Assembly: GCF_028368935.1 (NCBI RefSeq)
Contig: NZ_JAQNDK010000001.1
Span: 1,736,001 to 1,800,000, forward strand
Origin: Sorangium aterium
GTDB lineage: Bacteria; Myxococcota_A; Polyangia; Polyangiales; Polyangiaceae
Length of the DNA stretch: 64,000 nucleotides
Direction: 5' to 3'
Shown: positions 19,321-28,880 of the stretch, in pieces
Layout: every line of letters starts with the position of its first letter
Position numbering within the stretch: the first letter of the stretch is position 1
Program-made: the position numbers and the translations under genes
The notes under the pieces: generated by a model
Seen by the model: only the letters and a program-made list of their open reading frames with translations
The model's database searches: none
Told to the model about the DNA's origin: nothing

Positions 19321-19480
19321 CGCTTTGAGCGGGCGAGGCGCCGGACATCATCCATCTTCCCATCTCACGCCCGCGGATCCGCGGCGCGCACGCCGCGCCC
19401 CACAATCATCGAGCCTCCGAAGCACGGGGACCGGCGGAGCGCCGCGGCGCTCGGAGCCCCTCGCGCCGCGCGGCCCAGGC

Positions 19481-21970
19481 CTAGCCGGGACAGGGCAGCG
19501 TGAACTGGAAAGTCGTCTTCCCGGGCGCGCTCTCCGCCCAGATCCGCCCCCCGTGGGCCTCGACGAGCCCTCGCACGATGTAGAGCCCGATGCCCAGCCC
19601 GGCGGCGCCTCCCGCCTTCGCCTCGCGCGTCCGGTAATAGCGGGTGAAGAGCCTCGGCAGCTCGTCCGGAGCGATACCCTTCCCCTCGTTCTCGACCGCC
19701 ACGAACACCTCGCCGCTCCGCCGCTCCACCGCGATCCTGATCGGCGTCCCGGGCGCGCCGTACTTGGCCGCGTTGGACAGCAAGTTGGTGAGCACCTGCT
19801 CCAGGCGCCCGGGATCGGCCCAAAGCGGCGGCCCCCCGTCCAGCACCTCGACGTCGACCCGATGTCCCCTCGTCGCGTCGGCCGTCCGCTCCACCGTCGC
19901 CCGGATGAGCGCTGGCAGATCGACCTCGACGCGCCTGAGATCCAGCCGATGCGACTCGAGGCGGGAGACGTCGAGCAGATCGTCGATCATCCGGTTGAGC
20001 TGCATCGCGCTGGCCAGGATGTGCCGCGCCCTGTCGCTGCACTGCGGCTCCGCCGCGAGCAGAGAGGCCTTGAGGACGATCGTGGTGATCGGCTGACGCA
20101 GATCATGAGCGATGATGCTCGTCCACTCCTCGCGCATGCGCGAGAGCTCCTTCAACGCGCTGATGTCCTCGCCAGCGACGATGGCGCCCACGATCTTCCC
20201 CGCGCTGTCGCGGAGCGGCGCGGCGGCGATAAGGAAGGTCCCGACCGAGCCGTCCGACCTGGCGACGAGGAGCTCTTCGCCGGGGATCGTCTCGCCGCGC
20301 ATCGCCCGGCTCGACGGCAGCTCGTCCAGCTCGAGGGCGGCGCCGTCCGGGCGCCGCACGCGACCGACGCACTGCGCCCGATCCTCCGCGCCCCCGGTGA
20401 GATCTCGCCCGTGCGGGTTGGCGAGCAGGCGCTCTGCGCCGCTTCGATCGATGAGCAGGAGCGGAATGGGCGCGCTGTCGAAGACCGTTTGAAGCGTCCT
20501 CCGCTCGGCGTCCAGCTGCGCGAGCAGGCGCTCCCGCTCTTCCTCGGCCTGCTTGCGGGCCGTCACGTCCTCCACCTGCGCGATGTAGTGAACCGGCTCG
20601 CCCTTCTGGTCGCGCACCACGGAGGTGTGCAGGACGACGTGGATGATCGTGCCGTTCTTGTGGATATACCGCTTGGCGAGCTGATAGCGCGGGATCTCAC
20701 CGCGGCGCAGCCGCTCGACCAGGCCCACGTCGGTGTCCACGTCGTCGGGGTGGGTGATGTCCTGGAAGCGGTGCTTCGAGAGCTCGTCGGCCCCATAGCC
20801 CACGATCTCGCAGTAGACGTGGTTGACGAGGAGGAACCCCCCATCGAGCCCGACGATGGCCATGCCGATGGGCGCGTTCTCGAAGGTGAGCCGGAAGCGC
20901 TCCTCGCTCTCGCGGAGCGCCTGCTCGATCTGCTTGCGCTCGGTGATGTCGCGCCCCTCGGGGATGAGCATCACGACCCTGCCACGGTCGTCGGTGATGG
21001 GCTTGATGGAGAAGTCGATGCAGCGCCGCCCGCTCGCGTCGATCGCCTCGATCTCGTCCCGCACGAGCCGGCCCGCCGCGGCCTCGGCGACGGCAGCGCG
21101 GACGCGCTCCCTGTGCTCGGGGCTCCACCCCGTCAGCTCCCAGAACGGACGGCCTATCGTCTCTGCCTCCGTGGCCCTGCAGAACTCGAGAGCGGTGCGG
21201 TTGTTCTCGAGGACGATGCCCTCCGGCGAGAGCAGGCCGATGAACTGGAGGGCCTCGTCGAAGATCGCCCGAAAGCGCTGCTCTCTCTCCCGGAGCGCCC
21301 CCTCCAGGTGACTCGTGCGTCGGAGCTCCTGGGCCATCGACCGCCGGACCGCCTCGCCCTGGGCCTCGGCGCGCGCCCGCCCCTCGCGCGCGAGGGCGCT
21401 GTCCAGGCCGATCGCGAAGAGCGCGGCGCGCGCGCCGAGCTCGACGCCGGCGTGGGGATGAGGGCAGGGCAGGCAAAACGAGAGGACGCCAAGGCAGCGA
21501 TCGCGGACGCAGAGGGGCATCGAGACAGCGCTCTGCGCGTCGGTCCGCGCGCAGAGATCACGCGTCATGGATGGCCCCCGATCGAGCGAGCGCACATCGC
21601 TCATCACCTGAATCCGACCCGAGCTCGCCGCCCATGCATCGAGCAGCGGCGCGCCCCGCGCAACCCGCGCGAGGCATCGACGGAACTCGGCGGGCAGGTG
21701 GCGATCGGAATGGAGCCCGAGCTCGCCGGTGTCCTCGGAGGTCAGGAGCAGGTAGGCGGCGCGCGCGCCGAGCTCCATCGCCTGGTCGAGCAGGAGCCCC
21801 GAAAGCTCGTCGAGATCGGCCGCGCGCGCCATGCGGAGCGCAGCGCGCTCCACGAGCTCGCCCGGCGCAGGGTGGGGCTCGCGGCACCCGCCCTGGTAGG
21901 GGGAGGCCACGCAGCCGATCTCCTCGTCGCGGCCGCTCGGCGCCTCGATCTCCATCTCTTCTGGCGACAC
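19481..21970 (-). CDS. GAF-PAS-PAS-PAS sensor histidine kinase
   Basis: A soluble sensor kinase of about 829 residues with no transmembrane segment. An N-terminal GAF-like domain is followed by three PAS modules; the first starts near FRAIFDEALQF, the second near FRLTFENAPIG and the third near TVFDSAPIP. They end in the usual DITERK and DVTARK PAC signatures. The HisKA box reads IIAHDLRQPITTI, and the HATPase has NLLSNAAKYG, ENEGKGI and GLGIGLYIV. The preferred start is the GTG at 21970, with GAGG about 6 bp upstream; an in-frame ATG at 22030 and GTGs between them are alternatives. It lies 160 bp downstream of the giant kinase start, on the same strand, and may be transcribed with it. No cognate regulator is visible. 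Confidence 0.88.
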   Translation of the reverse strand: MSPEEMEIEAPSGRDEEIGCVASPYQGGCREPHPAPGELVERAALRMARAADLDELSGLLLDQAMELGARAAYLLLTSEDTGELGLHSDRHLPAEFRRCLARVARGAPLLDAWAASSGRIQVMSDVRSLDRGPSMTRDLCARTDAQSAVSMPLCVRDRCLGVLSFCLPCPHPHAGVELGARAALFAIGLDSALAREGRARAEAQGEAVRRSMAQELRRTSHLEGALREREQRFRAIFDEALQFIGLLSPEGIVLENNRTALEFCRATEAETIGRPFWELTGWSPEHRERVRAAVAEAAAGRLVRDEIEAIDASGRRCIDFSIKPITDDRGRVVMLIPEGRDITERKQIEQALRESEERFRLTFENAPIGMAIVGLDGGFLLVNHVYCEIVGYGADELSKHRFQDITHPDDVDTDVGLVERLRRGEIPRYQLAKRYIHKNGTIIHVVLHTSVVRDQKGEPVHYIAQVEDVTARKQAEEERERLLAQLDAERRTLQTVFDSAPIPLLLIDRSGAERLLANPHGRDLTGGAEDRAQCVGRVRRPDGAALELDELPSSRAMRGETIPGEELLVARSDGSVGTFLIAAAPLRDSAGKIVGAIVAGEDISALKELSRMREEWTSIIAHDLRQPITTIVLKASLLAAEPQCSDRARHILASAMQLNRMIDDLLDVSRLESHRLDLRRVEVDLPALIRATVERTADATRGHRVDVEVLDGGPPLWADPGRLEQVLTNLLSNAAKYGAPGTPIRIAVERRSGEVFVAVENEGKGIAPDELPRLFTRYYRTREAKAGGAAGLGIGLYIVRGLVEAHGGRIWAESAPGKTTFQFTLPCPG

Positions 21971-22552
21971 CGTGACCCTCACCCTGATCGGCCGATTGTT
22001 GCACGAGAGCCGCGCTGCCTGCAGCGCCAACGTGGACAGGCCGATGGGGAATGCCCTCCCCGAATGCCGATCTGTTCACGCTCGCCAGCGACAGGAGCTC
22101 AGCGCGGCGCTCTGAGCGGCTCGCCCCGGCCGCTCTCATCTCTCATCAACGCACGCTCGGCGCGCGCAGCAGGCGGCGCTCCCACCATCGAGCGGCGAAC
22201 CCGGGGCTCGCGACTTGCTACTCCGCTGCCGAGCACCGAGGCCCGCGAGAGCCGACGGCGGCCTCTTCTGTGCGTGGGCGAGTTTCGATACCACGTCATT
22301 TTTCCAGGGCGAATCGGCTCGCAGAAAAGCGCGCTGTCCTCCCGGGCAGATCGGGCTTGACGCCCCCGAAGTGTTTGCATTTCCTTCTCCCCGCCTCCCC
22401 GCGCTGGCAGCCTGCCTCCTGGCCGCGCCACGGCCCCGAGCTTCGGCCCATCTGCCGCAGCTTCGAGGATCACGCCGGGCGAAGCGAGCGCGCGGCCCCC
22501 GAGGAGCCAGGGGAGCTCTCCGCGCTCCACGCGAACCAACGAGATAGAACCG
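21971..22552. other. divergent intergenic region (about 580 bp)
   Basis: Separates the minus-strand histidine kinase from the plus-strand SGNH hydrolase. A TTGAC at about 22357 is a possible -35 for the hydrolase, but no good -10 pairs with it. No gene is supported here. Confidence 0.35.
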
Positions 22553-23914
22553 ATGGGACATAAACAGAGACACCACGGAGTCACCTCGGCGCGCCGCGAC
22601 GCTCGCCGCTCCTCGCTCGATCTGCCCGGACCGAAGCGCCGCCCCTCGCCGCGAGGTCCCCTCATCGCCGCGGCGACCGCGCTGATGACCGCCGCGCCGG
22701 GGCGCCCCGCGCTGGCCGCGGACAAGGCGCCAGAGGGGCGATGGGTCTCCGCCTGGCACAGCAGCCCGACGCCCGGCGGCACGTTCAACTCGCAGGATTG
22801 TCCCTCGGATGTCGGCCTCGCCGACCAGACGGTCCGGAACATCGTCCGCGTGAGCGCCGGCGGGAGCTCCGTGCGCGTGCGCATCTCCAACGCGGGCGGC
22901 AGCGAGCCGCTCAAGGTGGGCTCTGCGTCGGTCGCGCTCTCGGCGGGCGGCGCGGCCACGGTCGCGGGGACCTCACAACCGCTGCGCTTCGGAGGCCAGA
23001 CATCGATCCTCATCGCCGCGGGCGGCGAGGCGGTGAGCGACCCCGTGGCGCTGAAGGTCCAGCCGCTGCAGACGCTGGCGGTGAACGTCCACCTTCCGGT
23101 CAAGACAGGGCCGATCACGCAACATTACTTTGCGGCACAGGACAACTTCCTCGCTTCGGGCAACCAGACAGGGAACGGCGCCGACAAGCAGTTCACGCGG
23201 AAGATCTCGTGCTGGATGGCCGTATCGGGCGTCGACGTCAAGGCCTCGCCGGACGTCGTCGGCACGCTGATCACGCTCGGCGATTCGATCACGGATGGAT
23301 ATCTGTCGACCAAGAACGACAACCATCGCTACCCCGATTACCTCGCGCAGCGCCTCGCCAGCCGGAAGGGGCCGACCCTCGCCGTGGTGAACGCCGGGAT
23401 CATCGGGAACGAGCTGCTCACCGTCCGTCCCCAGCTCCAGTTCGGGTACCCCGTCCCTGCCCGCCTCGCGCGCGACGCGCTGACCCAGCCCGGAGCGCGC
23501 GCGATCATCCTGCTGGCAGGCATCAACGACATCGGCGATCGCTCCGCCAAGGCCGCGGATCTGATCCCGACGATCCAGCAGATCATCCAGTCTGCCCGCG
23601 CCGCCGGGCTCAAGATCTACGGCGGCACCCTGGTGCCGTTCGCCGGCTCGACCGGCACCTACAAGGGCGATTATGGAACCGCCAAGGGCGAGCAGGAGCG
23701 GCAGAAGCTGAACGCCTGGATCCGCACGAGCGGCGCCTTCGACGGGGTGATCGACTTCGACAAGGCCCTGCGCGACCCGGCCGAGCCGAGCCGCCTGCTC
23801 CCGGCCTACGACGCTGACAAGCTGCACCCGAACGACGCCGGGTACCAGGCGATGGCGAACGCCGTCGACCTGGACGCGATCATCAACGGCGTCGTCAAAG
23901 CGACCTCTCCGTAA
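22553..23914 (+). CDS. secreted SGNH/GDSL hydrolase
   Basis: A 453-residue exported esterase-type hydrolase. A long basic N-region and a hydrophobic stretch ending near ALAADK look like a Sec signal. Block I is LITLGDSITDGY (Ser245), block II is the Gly in AGIIGNELL, block III is LLAGINDIGD (Asn), and block V is DADKLHPND (Asp422, His425). This is the full catalytic set of the superfamily. A beta-rich N-terminal portion (residues about 60-230) precedes the catalytic domain, as in SGNH hydrolases of the rhamnogalacturonan acetylesterase or extracellular lipase type. The substrate cannot be read from the sequence. Monocistronic; the next gene starts 214 bp downstream. Confidence 0.87.
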   Translation: MGHKQRHHGVTSARRDARRSSLDLPGPKRRPSPRGPLIAAATALMTAAPGRPALAADKAPEGRWVSAWHSSPTPGGTFNSQDCPSDVGLADQTVRNIVRVSAGGSSVRVRISNAGGSEPLKVGSASVALSAGGAATVAGTSQPLRFGGQTSILIAAGGEAVSDPVALKVQPLQTLAVNVHLPVKTGPITQHYFAAQDNFLASGNQTGNGADKQFTRKISCWMAVSGVDVKASPDVVGTLITLGDSITDGYLSTKNDNHRYPDYLAQRLASRKGPTLAVVNAGIIGNELLTVRPQLQFGYPVPARLARDALTQPGARAIILLAGINDIGDRSAKAADLIPTIQQIIQSARAAGLKIYGGTLVPFAGSTGTYKGDYGTAKGEQERQKLNAWIRTSGAFDGVIDFDKALRDPAEPSRLLPAYDADKLHPNDAGYQAMANAVDLDAIINGVVKATSP

Positions 23915-24009
23915 CGCCGCGCACAGCGCGCTCGCCTTCGAGCCCCCGCGCGCCCGTGCCTTCGCCGGGGCGAGCGCCCGAGATGCAATGATTGTCTGTG
24001 GGCGCCACA

Positions 24010-24031
24010 CATGATAAGTGGCCTTATCATG
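24010..24031. promoter_or_regulatory. perfect palindrome upstream of the hybrid kinase
   Basis: Two 9-bp arms, CATGATAAG and CTTATCATG, are perfect inverted repeats separated by TGGC. They sit about 100 bp before the ATG at 24129. The A/T-rich arms stand out from the G/C-rich surroundings, and no T-tract follows, so an operator is more likely than a terminator. The binding protein is unknown. Confidence 0.55.
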
Positions 24032-24128
24032 CCCGTCCGTGCGCCGATCAAGCCGCCCGAGACGAACGAGATTGTCCTGGTCGGATGTGATCTGGGCGTG
24101 AAAGGCCGGTATCACGCGTCGAGGGGAT

Positions 24129-26438
24129 ATGAGCTCTGACGACGGCGATCAGGGGGACTACAGGAAGCTCGCCAACGCGCTGCCTCAGATCATCTGGACG
24201 TGCGACGCCGAGGGGCGCCTGGATTGGGTCAACGATCAATGGACGGAGCTCACCGGCCTCAGCCGCGAGGAGTCGCTCCGGGACAAGGGCGCGCTCGCGG
24301 CCGTGCACCCCGACGATCGGGAGCACGTGCAGCGGTGCTTCGCCGCGGCCCTCTCCACCTCCAGCACCTGCGAGATGGAGTACCGGCTCCGCACCCGGGC
24401 GGGTGTCTATCGCTTCCACCTCGGCCGGGTGGCGCCGATCCGGGGCGACGACGGCAAGGTCACGCGGTGGGTGGCCGCCGTGTTCGACATGCACGATCGA
24501 AAGGAGGCGGAGCAAGCGCTCCGCGCGTCCGAGCGAAGGTTCGAGGCGGTCTTCAGCCTCAATCCCCAGCCGACGGTCATCACGCGCGTGTCGGACGGGA
24601 TGCTCCTGAGCGTCAACGACGCTTTCCTCAGGATGACCGGCTTCTCGCGCGACGAGGTCCTCGGCAAGAACCCCGTGCTCCTCGGCATCTGGACGGCGCC
24701 GCAGCACGCATCGACCCTGGCGCTCCTGAGCTCGGGCGCGGAGGTCGAGGTCGCCTGCGTCCGCAAGGACGGGCGCGTGCTCACCCTCGTGCTGTCCAGC
24801 GCGCCGATCGACGTCGGCGGCGAGCCGTGCCTCGTCACCGTGTCGACCGACGCGACCGAGCGGCTGGCCGCCGAGGCCGCCCTGCGAGAGAGCGAGGCGC
24901 TCGCGCGAGCGCGCGCAGATGAGCTCGCGGTGCTGATGGATGCCGTCCCGGCCGCGGTGCTCGTCGCCCGCGACCCTGGCTGCCAGGAGCTGCACGGCAA
25001 CCGCGCCTTGCACGCGCTCCTCGGGAGCGATCCTGGGCAGAACCTGGCACGGACGGCCCTCGGCGCGGGAGACGACCGCGGGTTCAAGGTGCTGGTCGAC
25101 GGCGTGGACGTGCCCCCGGGGGAGCTTCCGCTCCAGCGGGCGGCGCGCGGCGACGAGGTGAGGCCCCACGAGATCGTGCTCGAGTTCCCGGGCGGGCGCG
25201 CGATCCACCTGTACGGCGGGGCGGTGACGCTGCGCGAGCCGAGCGGCGAGCCGCGCGGCGCCATCGGCGCGCTCATCGACGTGACGCGGCTCAAGGAGAC
25301 AGAGGCTCGGCTCCACGAGGTGGCGCGCCAGAAGGACGAGTTCCTGGCGCTCCTGTCGCACGAGCTCCGCAATCCCCTCGCCCCCATCCTCACGGCGGTC
25401 CAGCTGATGGAGCTGCGCGGCAACGTCGCGACGCCGCGCGAACGCGAGGTGATCGCGCGCCAGGCGCAGCACCTGATACGGCTCGTCGACGACCTGCTCG
25501 ACGTCGCGCGGGTGGCGCGCGGCAAGGTCACGCTGTCGAAGAAGTGGCTCGAGCTGGCGAGGGTCGTGGAGCAGGCGGTCGAGGCGACCGAGCCGCTCGT
25601 TTCGCAGCGAAGGCACGAGCTCACCGTGTCGGTGCCCGCCGAGGGCCTCGCGATCGAGGGCGACGAGGTGCGCCTCACCCAGGTGGTCAACAACCTCCTC
25701 ACGAACGCCGCGCGCTACACCCCGCCCGGAGGCCACATCGAGGTGACCGCCCGCCGCGAGGGCGGCGACGTCGTGCTGCGCGTCCGGGACGACGGCGAGG
25801 GCATCGATTCGAGCCTGCTGCCCCACGTGTTCGAGATGTTCGTGCAAGGCGAACGTGGCTCGGACCGGGCCCTGGGCGGGCTCGGCCTCGGGCTGTCCCT
25901 CGTGCGAACGCTGACGATGATGCACGGGGGCGCCGTGAGCGCGAAGAGCGCCGGCGTCGGTCGAGGGAGCGAGTTCACGGTGCGCCTTCCGGCGGCGGCG
26001 GCCCCGCCCTCGGCGGCGCCCGAGGCCCGCCCGCCGCAATCGAGGCCGCCGCAGGCGCGGCGCCGGCGCGTCCTCGTCGTGGACGACAACCGAGACGGCG
26101 CCGAGCTGATCGCGGAGATGCTGAGCAAGAGCGGCCACGAGGTGCGCATCGCTCACGACGCGTCACGCGCGCTGTCGCTCGTGGACGCTTTCCGGCCCCA
26201 GATTGCCATCCTCGACATCGGCTTGCCCGTGATGGACGGCTACACGCTCGGGCGCGAGCTCCACACGCGCCTCCAGGACGCCCCGCCGATCCTGATCGCC
26301 CTCAGCGGTTACGGCCAGGACAGCGACAAGCGCAGCAGCGACGCAGCGGGCTTCCGGCTGCACCTCGTCAAGCCGATCGACGCCAGGGTGCTCGTTCCGC
26401 TGCTCGACGGGCTCCCCGACGACGCCGGCGGGCGCTGA
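24129..26438 (+). CDS. PAS hybrid histidine kinase with C-terminal receiver domain
   Basis: A 769-residue soluble hybrid kinase. The N terminus starts directly in a PAS domain ([18 protein letters not shown]). A second PAS ([12 protein letters not shown]) and a weaker third (about 265-390) follow. The HisKA box is [13 protein letters not shown] (His411). The HATPase shows [17 protein letters not shown] and GLGLGLSLV. The C-terminal receiver domain (about 645-769) has VLVVDDN, the phospho-acceptor in [11 protein letters not shown] (Asp696) and the conserved Lys in HLVKPID. Phosphate is expected to pass from His411 to Asp696 within the protein; a downstream phosphotransfer partner is not visible. 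The last codons and the following 3' region were duplicated and reappear near 27197. Confidence 0.92.
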   Translation: MSSDDGDQGDYRKLANALPQIIWTCDAEGRLDWVNDQWTELTGLSREESLRDKGALAAVHPDDREHVQRCFAAALSTSSTCEMEYRLRTRAGVYRFHLGRVAPIRGDDGKVTRWVAAVFDMHDRKEAEQALRASERRFEAVFSLNPQPTVITRVSDGMLLSVNDAFLRMTGFSRDEVLGKNPVLLGIWTAPQHASTLALLSSGAEVEVACVRKDGRVLTLVLSSAPIDVGGEPCLVTVSTDATERLAAEAALRESEALARARADELAVLMDAVPAAVLVARDPGCQELHGNRALHALLGSDPGQNLARTALGAGDDRGFKVLVDGVDVPPGELPLQRAARGDEVRPHEIVLEFPGGRAIHLYGGAVTLREPSGEPRGAIGALIDVTRLKETEARLHEVARQKDEFLALLSHELRNPLAPILTAVQLMELRGNVATPREREVIARQAQHLIRLVDDLLDVARVARGKVTLSKKWLELARVVEQAVEATEPLVSQRRHELTVSVPAEGLAIEGDEVRLTQVVNNLLTNAARYTPPGGHIEVTARREGGDVVLRVRDDGEGIDSSLLPHVFEMFVQGERGSDRALGGLGLGLSLVRTLTMMHGGAVSAKSAGVGRGSEFTVRLPAAAAPPSAAPEARPPQSRPPQARRRRVLVVDDNRDGAELIAEMLSKSGHEVRIAHDASRALSLVDAFRPQIAILDIGLPVMDGYTLGRELHTRLQDAPPILIALSGYGQDSDKRSSDAAGFRLHLVKPIDARVLVPLLDGLPDDAGGR

Positions 26439-26505
26439 GCGCCGCTCAGGCCGAGAGCGCCGTCGTTCATCGTAGCGGCGAGGCCGAGCCGTGGCGCGCT
26501 CCGGC

Positions 26506-26961
26506 TCAAGCCACCTTCGCGGCGGCGAACGGATCGACGTACGTCGTGGAGCCGATCGGCGCCCACGTGTTGTGGAGCCCGTCGACGTACACCACCGGAA
26601 CGCCGGTGAGGTCCGCGTCGTCGAGGCAGTTCAGGTTCACGGTGCAGTAATCGCCGCCGAGCATCGGGAGGTGCCCGTGCCCGAACACGCGGATGCCGCA
26701 GGTCTTGCAGAACCGGGCATGGCCGGCCTCCGATCGCGAGTGGTCGCCGAGGACCTCCTCGCCGGCGAGCAGACGGAAGGCGCTCGGCTTCACGATGATG
26801 CCCCACCACCTTGTCTTCGCGCAGATCGTGCAGTTGCACTGCCCCGTCCCGGCGCTCGGGTCGAAGTCGGCCTCGAAGCGGACGGCGCGGCAGGCGCAGC
26901 TGCCCTTGTAGGTCCGGAGGCCGGGGGTCGTCGTCGTGTGCTCGGAAGCGGCGTTGCTCAT
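26506..26961 (-). CDS. GFA-family (Mss4-like fold) zinc protein, copy 1
   Basis: A 151-residue protein of the GFA family, named for glutathione-dependent formaldehyde-activating enzyme. Most members have unknown substrates. Zinc-binding cysteines are all present: Cys22 and Cys24 (GSCACRAVRFE), Cys42/44/47 (QCNCTIC) and Cys85/88 (FCKTCG). The ATG is preceded by GGAG about 10 bp upstream. It is divergent from a degenerate copy of the WYL regulator, with an inverted-repeat operator between them. The protein is about 89% identical to copy 2 at 27306-27761. Divergent pairing with a WYL regulator suggests repression or activation by that regulator's ligand; this is inferred from layout. Confidence 0.88.
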   Translation of the reverse strand: MSNAASEHTTTTPGLRTYKGSCACRAVRFEADFDPSAGTGQCNCTICAKTRWWGIIVKPSAFRLLAGEEVLGDHSRSEAGHARFCKTCGIRVFGHGHLPMLGGDYCTVNLNCLDDADLTGVPVVYVDGLHNTWAPIGSTTYVDPFAAAKVA

Positions 26962-27043
26962 GGGCGGTAGCTCCAGGGATTGGGCGGGGGGCCATCGGCC
27001 GCCTCGCCCGCGGGATGACGGGATGAGAGGAAGCTAGACTGGG

Positions 27044-27066
27044 TTGCGGACAGATTCGGTCCGCAA
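27044..27066. promoter_or_regulatory. inverted-repeat operator, copy 1
   Basis: Perfect 8-bp arms TTGCGGAC / GTCCGCAA with a 7-bp spacer, immediately before the ribosome site (AAGGAG) of the gutted regulator copy. Identical in sequence to the operator at 27840-27862. Confidence 0.65.
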
Positions 27067-27081
27067 GGAGAGAGGCGGCAC

Positions 27082-27229
27082 ATGGTCCAGACCTCCGCGC
27101 GCCTGCCGCCGCTGGTACCTGCTCGCGTACGATCTCGATCGGGGCGCATTGCGGACGTTCCGCGTCGATCGCACCCAGGGCAGACCGAAGGCCGCCGACG
27201 GGCTCCCCGACGACGCCGGCGGGCGCTGA
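27082..27229 (+). pseudogene. gutted WYL-regulator copy fused to kinase tail
   Basis: This remnant starts like the intact regulator (MVQTSARL), then jumps over roughly 170 codons to the segment that includes the WYL motif (RRWYLLAYDLDRG in another frame), and then runs into the duplicated kinase end (GLPDDAGGR and stop). The junction shifts the frame, so neither the helix-turn-helix nor the WYL domain can be made. The ribosome site and operator before it are intact. It is the by-product of the tandem duplication plus an internal deletion. Confidence 0.8.
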
Positions 27230-27305
27230 GCGCCGCTCGCGCCGAGAGCGCCGTCGTCATCGCAGCGGCGAGGCCGAGCCGCGGCGCGCTCCAACTCGCT
27301 CCAAC

Positions 27306-27761
27306 TCAAGCCACCTTTGCGGCGGAGAACGGACTCACGTACGTCGTGGAGCCGATCGGCGCCCACGTATCGTGGAGCCCGTCGAGGTACACCACCGGGA
27401 CACCGGTGAGGTCCGCGTCGTCGAGGCAGTTCAGGTTCACGGAGCAGAACTCGCCGCCGAGCTCCGGGATGTTCCCGTGCCCGAAGACGCGGATGCCGCA
27501 GGTCTTGCAGAACCGGGCATGTCCGGCCTCGTACCGCGAGTAGTCGCCGAGGACCTCCTCGCCGGCGATCAGGCGGAAGGCGCTCGGCTTCACGATGATG
27601 CCCCACGCCCTCGTCTTCGTGCAGATCGTGCAATTGCACTGCGTCGTCCCGGCGCTCGGGTCGAAGTCGGCCTCGAAGCGGACGGCGCGGCAGACGCAGC
27701 TGCCCTTGTAGGTCCGGAGGCCGGGGGTCGTCGTCGTGTGCTCGGAAGCGGCGTTGCTCAT
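27306..27761 (-). CDS. GFA-family (Mss4-like fold) zinc protein, copy 2
   Basis: A 151-residue paralogue of the GFA protein at 26506-26961. All seven candidate zinc cysteines are retained. About 17 substitutions separate the copies; several fall in the segment around residues 95-107 (HLPMLGGDYCT versus NIPELGGEFCS), which could alter substrate preference. It is divergently arranged with the intact WYL regulator across a 116-bp spacer that holds the operator at 27840-27862. It is therefore likely to be the copy under the original control. Confidence 0.88.
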   Translation of the reverse strand: MSNAASEHTTTTPGLRTYKGSCVCRAVRFEADFDPSAGTTQCNCTICTKTRAWGIIVKPSAFRLIAGEEVLGDYSRYEAGHARFCKTCGIRVFGHGNIPELGGEFCSVNLNCLDDADLTGVPVVYLDGLHDTWAPIGSTTYVSPFSAAKVA

Positions 27762-27839
27762 GGGCGGTAGCTCCAGGGATTGGGCGGGCGGGGCGCCTTC
27801 GGGCGCCTCGCCTGCGGGATGAGAGGAAGCTAGACTGGG

Positions 27840-27862
27840 TTGCGGACAGATTCGGTCCGCAA
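27840..27862. promoter_or_regulatory. inverted-repeat operator, copy 2
   Basis: Arms TTGCGGAC / GTCCGCAA with the 7-bp spacer AGATTCG, located between the divergent GFA and WYL-regulator genes, 15 bp before the regulator ATG. A TAGACT hexamer just upstream (about 27831-27836) could be the regulator's -10, which would place the operator over the transcription start and suggest autoregulation. Confidence 0.65.
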
Positions 27863-27877
27863 GGAGAGAGGCGGCAC

Positions 27878-28867
27878 ATGGTCCAGACCTCCGCGCGGCT
27901 GCTGAAGCTCCTGTCGCTGCTCCAATCCCGGCGCTTCTGGACGGGCGGCGAGCTGGCCCGCGAGCTCGCGATCACCGAGCGCAGCGTCCGGCGCGACGTG
28001 GACCGGCTCCGGAGCCTCGGGTACCCGGTCCACGCGGCCACCGGCATCGGCGGCGGATACCAGCTCGGCGCCGGGAAGGAGCTGCCGCCGCTGCCGCTCG
28101 AGGACGACGAGGCCGTCGCCGTCGCGGTGGGGCTGCGCGCGGCGGCGACGGGGCCCGTGAGGGGGCTGGAGGAGGCGTCGGTCCGCGCGCTCGGGAAGCT
28201 GGAGCAGGTGCTCCCCAAGCGTCTCCGGCGCAAGGTGACCGCGCTGGGCGCCGTGAGCGTGCGGCTGGGCGACGGCGGCCCCACCGTCGACGCGGACGCG
28301 CTCGCCGTCATGGCGAACGCGTGCCGCGACGCCGAGGCCCTGCGCTTCGACTACAGCAGCGCCAGCGGCGCCGCGAGCACGCGCGCCGTCGAGCCGTACC
28401 GGCTCGTGCACACGAGCCGCCGCTGGTATCTGCTCGCGTACGATCTCGATCGCGGCGCATGGCGGACGTTCCGCGTCGATCGCATCCAGGGAAGGCCGAA
28501 GACCGCGGGCCGCTTCAAGCCGCGCCCGCTGCCCGCGGAGGACGTGGCCGCCTACGTGTCGAAGTCGGTCTCCACGGACGCCTACCCGATCCGCGCGCGC
28601 GTGACCGTGCACGCGCCCGCGCAGGCCGTCTCGGAGCGGCTCTCGGGCGTGGCGGGGCGCATCGAGGACCTGGCCCCGGACCGCTGCGTGGTCCACACCG
28701 GCGGCGGGAGCCTCGACGCGCTCGCGTTCCACCTCGGGTTCATGGGGTTCGAGTTCGAGGTGCACGAGCCCGAGGAGCTCATCGACCAGCTCCGCCGCCT
28801 GGCCGAGCGCCTCGGCCGGGCCGCGGGGCGGAGCGGGGCGGCGGGAGAAGGCTCGGGCGCGCGGTGA
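27878..28867 (+). CDS. YafY/PafC-like WYL-domain transcriptional regulator
   Basis: A 329-residue DNA-binding regulator. An N-terminal winged helix-turn-helix (residues about 5-65) includes GGELARELAITERSVRRD and the wing GGGYQLGAG. A WYL domain follows with RRWYLLAYDLDRG (Trp183-Tyr184-Leu185) and FRVDRIQG, and then the C-terminal WCX-like extension (about 220-310). WYL domains sense small molecules or nucleic acid in characterised members; the ligand here is unknown. AAGGAGAG lies about 9 bp before the ATG. The gene is divergent from GFA copy 2 with an inverted-repeat operator between them, the classic layout of an autoregulated local regulator. Confidence 0.92.
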   Translation: MVQTSARLLKLLSLLQSRRFWTGGELARELAITERSVRRDVDRLRSLGYPVHAATGIGGGYQLGAGKELPPLPLEDDEAVAVAVGLRAAATGPVRGLEEASVRALGKLEQVLPKRLRRKVTALGAVSVRLGDGGPTVDADALAVMANACRDAEALRFDYSSASGAASTRAVEPYRLVHTSRRWYLLAYDLDRGAWRTFRVDRIQGRPKTAGRFKPRPLPAEDVAAYVSKSVSTDAYPIRARVTVHAPAQAVSERLSGVAGRIEDLAPDRCVVHTGGGSLDALAFHLGFMGFEFEVHEPEELIDQLRRLAERLGRAAGRSGAAGEGSGAR

Positions 28868-28880
28868 GCGGGTCGCGACG

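Larger units (their letters stand above)
26406..27102. repeat. tandem duplication, unit A (kinase tail + GFA + operator + regulator start)
   Basis: The segment from the last 10 codons of the hybrid kinase, through the GFA gene and intergenic operator, to the first codons of the WYL regulator recurs about 0.8 kb downstream (27197-27898) in the same order and orientation. The two units differ by scattered substitutions and small indels, so the event is not recent. Confidence 0.85.
27197..27898. repeat. tandem duplication, unit B
   Basis: Second copy of the unit at 26406-27102. It begins within the regulator remnant at GACGGGCTCC, the same sequence as the kinase 3' end, and runs to the first codons of the intact WYL regulator. 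Confidence 0.85.
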
